From positions 230,319 through 294,318 of the forward strand of contig JBMNIZ010000012.1 in assembly GCA_050951405.1 (NCBI GenBank): a stretch of DNA of 64,000 bases, in the 5' to 3' direction. This document shows positions 61,301 to 64,000 of this stretch, piece by piece. This DNA comes from JBMNIZ01 sp050951405. Its GTDB lineage: Bacteria > Bacillota > DULZ01. Within the stretch, counting starts at the first letter, position 1; each line of letters begins with the position of its first letter. A program made the position numbers and the translations under genes. The notes under the pieces were generated by a model that worked only from the letters and a program-made list of their open reading frames with translations, did no database searches and was not told the origin of the DNA.

Positions 61301-64000
61301 CGCTACACCTGTCGTCAGCTAAAGTCAAAGGTTTCTTCTGCATCATCTGACTTCCGCTTGAGGGTAAGCGTGGCTGAGTACAGCTCACCCTTGAGAGCTG
61401 CCACCAGTTCGTTAGCCGTCTGTAGTACGTCGGTCGGTTTTGCATCTCTATCAAAGGTGACAGTGATGTCCTCCCCGTCAATTACTACTTCGGCTACGTC
61501 AATATCCTTGACTCTGTCTTTCAAGTCTGCCAGGAAGGCGGCTTTCGCGGCGTCGATCTCTTCCTGGCTCGGTTCTGCTACCTTAAATACCAGGCTCACC
61601 TTCTAAGAGTGAAGGTTATACCATCCTCGTTGGTGGCTTCTGCCGTGTAGCTCGCCTCTATAGTCTCCAAGCCTTTCAGGAACTCTGCCGGACTTGTCCC
61701 GTCAAGCAAGAAGCCGGCTATAGCAATGGCCACATTGTCGTTAGCTAAATTAAAGGTTTCTTCTGCATCATCTGACTTCCGCTTGAGGGTAAGCGTGGCT
61801 GAGTACAGCTCGCCCTTGAGAGCTGCCACCAGGTCGTTAGCCGTCTGTAGTACGTCGGTCGGTTTTGCATCTCTATCAAAGGTGACAGTGATGTCCTCCC
61901 CGTCAATTACTACTTCAGCTACGTCAATATCCTTGACTCTGTCTTTCAAGTCTGCCAGGAAGGCGGCTTTCGCGGCGTCGATCTCTTCCTGGCTCGGTTC
62001 TGCTACCTTAAATACCAGGCTCACCTTCTAAGAGTGAAGGTTATACCATCCTCGTTGGTGGCTTCTGCCGTGTAGCTCGCCTCTATAGTCTCCAAGCCTT
62101 TCAGGAACTCTGCCGGACTTGTCCCGTCAAGCAAGAAGCCGGCTATAGCAATGGCCACATTGTCGTTAGCTAAATTAAAGGTTTCTTCTGCATCATCTGA
62201 CTTCCGCTTGAGGGTAAGCGTGGCTGAGTACAGCTCGCCCTTGAGAGCTGCCACCAGGTCGTTAGCCGTCTGTAGTACGTCGGTCGGTTTTGCATCTCTA
62301 TCAAAGGTGACAGTGATGTCCTCCCCGTCAATTACTACTTCGGCTACGTCAATATCCTTGACTCTGTCTTTCAAGTCCGCCAGGAAGGCGGCTTTCGCGG
62401 CGTCGATCTCATCCTGGCTCGGTTCTGCAACCTTAAATACCAGGCTCACCTTCTAAGAGTGAAGGGTATACCATCCTCGTTGGTGGCTTCTGCCGTGTAG
62501 CTCGCCTCTATAGTCTCCAAGCCTTTCAGGAACTCTGCCGGACTTGTCCCGTCAAGCAAGAAGCCGGCTATAGCAATGGCCACATTGTCGTTAGCTAAAT
62601 TAAAGGTTTCTTCTGCATCATCTGACTTCCGCTTGAGGGTAAGCGTGGCTGAGTACAGCTCGCCCTTGAGAGCTGCCACCAGGTCGTTAGCCGTCTGTAG
62701 TACGTCGGTCGGTTTTGCATCTCTATCAAAGGTGACAGTGATGTCCTCCCCGTCAATTACTACTTCGGCTACGTCAATATCCTTGACTCTGTCTTTCAAG
62801 TCCGCCAGGAAGGCGGCTTTCGCGGCGTCGATCTCATCCTGGCTCGGTTCTGCAACCTTAAATACCAGGCTCACCTTCTAAGAGTGAAGGGTATACCATC
62901 CTCGTTGGTGGCTTCTGCCGTGTAGCTCGCCTCTATAGTCTCCAAGCCTTTCAGGAACTCTGCCGGACTTGTCCCGTCAAGCAAGAAGCCGGCTATAGCA
63001 ATGGCCACATTGTCGTTAGCTAAATTAAAGGTTTCTTCTGCATCATCTGACTTCCGCTTGAGGGTAAGCGTGGCTGAGTACAGCTCGCCCTTGAGAGCTG
63101 CCACCAGGTCGTTAGCCGTCTGTAGTACGTCGGTCGGTTTTGCATCTCTATCAAAGGTGACAGTGATGTCCTCCCCGTCAATTACTACTTCGGCTACGTC
63201 AATATCCTTGACTCTGTCTTTCAAGTCTGCCAGGAAGGCGGCTTTCGCGGCGTCGATCTCATCCTGGCTCGGTTCTGCAACCTTAAATACCAGGCTCACC
63301 TTCTAAGAGTGAAGGTTATACCATCCTCGTTGGTGGCTTCTGCCGTGTAGCTCGCCTCTATAGTCTCCAAGCCTTTCAGGAACTCTGCCGGACTTGTCCC
63401 GTCAAGCAAGAAGCCGGCTATAGCAATGGCCACATTGTCGTTAGCTAAATTAAAGGTTTCTTCTGCATCATCTGACTTCCGCTTGAGGGTAAGCGTGGCT
63501 GAGTACAGCTCGCCCTTGAGAGCTGCCACCAGGTCGTTAGCCGTCTGTAGTACGTCGGTCGGTTTTGCATCTCTATCAAAGGTGACAGTGATGTCCTCCC
63601 CGTCAATTGCTACTGCGGCTACGTCAATATCCTTTACTTTGTCTTCAAGTCCGCCAGGAAGGCGGCTTTCGCGGCGTCGATCTCTTCCTGGCTCGGTTCT
63701 GCCACCTTAAATACCAGGTCACCTTCTAAGAGTGAAGGTTATACCATCCTCGTTGGTGGCTTCTGCCGTGTAGCTCGCCTCTATGGTCTCCAAGCCTTTC
63801 AGGAACTCTGCGGACTTGTCCCGTTCAAGCAGGTAAAGGGCTATCTGGCGCTACACCTTCGTCACTTAAGTCAAACTCTGCCTCGCCGTTGAGGGTAAGC
63901 GTGGCTGAGTACAGCTCACCCTTGAGAGCTGCCACCAGTTCGTTAGCCGTCTGTAGTACGTCGGTCGGTTTTGCATCTCTATCAAAGGTGACAGTGATGT
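55740..64000 (-). repeat. Array of at least 20 tandem repeats of about 405-433 bp
   Basis: A fixed anchor (GTGGCTGAGTA, coding YSAT) recurs at 55956, 56385, 56802, 57222, 57651, 58071, 58483, 58895, 59303, 59711, 60119, 60528, 60937, 61370, 61795, 62220, 62645, 63070, 63495 and 63901. The first five spacings (429, 417, 420, 429, 420) are multiples of three. Later ones (412, 412, three of 408, 409, 409, 433, five of 425, 406) are mostly not. Three variants exist: NNDETNGGFDLADEG, NGEAEFDLSDEG and KRKSDDAEETFNLANDN types. The array runs off the window. Confidence 0.92.
58301..64000 (-). pseudogene. Upstream continuation of the giant repeat gene, frame broken in most repeats (possibly assembly error)
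   Basis: Coding fragments of the same repeat protein (58353-58712, 58765-60453, 60416-60826, 60858-61215, 61315-61599, and units of 142 residues at 61596-62024, 62021-62449, 62446-62874, 62871-63299, 63296-63529 and on). The 408-bp units from 58.8 to 60.4 kb are in frame and read TQEEIDAAKAAFLADLKDKVKDIDV...LYLLEGTSPQDFLKG. In the 425-bp units, net +2 changes at the same place give a stop overlapping a GTG (GGTGAG). Several break points look like a merged consensus of two repeat variants, so the true gene may be one long frame. The start codon and any signal peptide lie beyond 64000. Confidence 0.7.

Noticed and set aside
55929..63710. Repeated plus-strand ORFs of about 96-101 residues (starting MRVSVAEYSS or MATLSLAKLK) in each repeat unit
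   Set aside because: They are antisense shadows of the acidic repeat gene: Ser/Ala-rich composition, no ribosome-binding sites, and conserved only because the sense repeats are.

Overview
The window looks like a low-to-mid GC, endospore-forming member of the Clostridia, probably Peptococcaceae-like; the genus cannot be fixed from sequence alone. The main evidence is a chromosomal block read on the minus strand (about 12.6 to 5.2 kb): rpsO, pnp, ylxY, dacF, an M16 peptidase (mlpA), dut, a small membrane protein and ylmC/ymxH. This is the Bacillus/Clostridia order that normally runs on into the dipicolinate synthase genes. Here it stops at a pile of insertion sequences immediately after ylmC.

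Layout. (1) 1-5.2 kb: nested insertion sequences, namely the 3' end of an IS1634-family element and an ISNCY-type element split by an IS21-family element. (2) 5.2-12.6 kb: the chromosomal operon above, in which ylmC, mlpA and ylxY each carry a one-base insertion. (3) 12.7-16.2 kb: a second IS1634-family copy, with a nonsense codon and an IS256-family insertion. (4) about 16.2-52.4 kb: one siphovirus-type prophage remnant read on the minus strand. Its order is repressor/protease switch (52-48 kb), recombination and replication genes (48-39 kb), late regulator, HNH and small terminase (39-37 kb), methyltransferases and accessory genes (37-31 kb), tail genes (29.5-19 kb), holin and amidase (19-17.9 kb), and the C-terminal stump of a serine integrase (16.7-16.2 kb). 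(5) 52.5-64 kb: the 3' part of a giant acidic repeat protein, probably cell-surface or secreted, with its 5' end outside the window.

The prophage is broken at every control point. The integrase has lost its catalytic domain next to an IS30 copy. The head and packaging module (large terminase, portal, protease, capsid, connectors and most of the tail tube gene) is missing exactly at an IS256 copy without a target-site duplication. The ImmA-type protease is cut by IS21 inside its HExxH zinc motif. An ORFan-like phage gene is cut by a second IS30 copy. A VapBC-type toxin-antitoxin pair sits on the opposite strand inside the tail operon. Operator-like sites TACGC-N6-GCGTA lie over the immR promoter and again in front of the next early gene. 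A cluster of GTTACC hexamers around an AT-rich tract, next to the primase gene, is a candidate phage replication origin.

Sequence quality caution: many single-base indels occur in homopolymers of housekeeping genes. The repeat array beyond 58.25 kb contains junctions that look like merged consensus of two repeat variants. Some apparent pseudogenes here may therefore be assembly errors.
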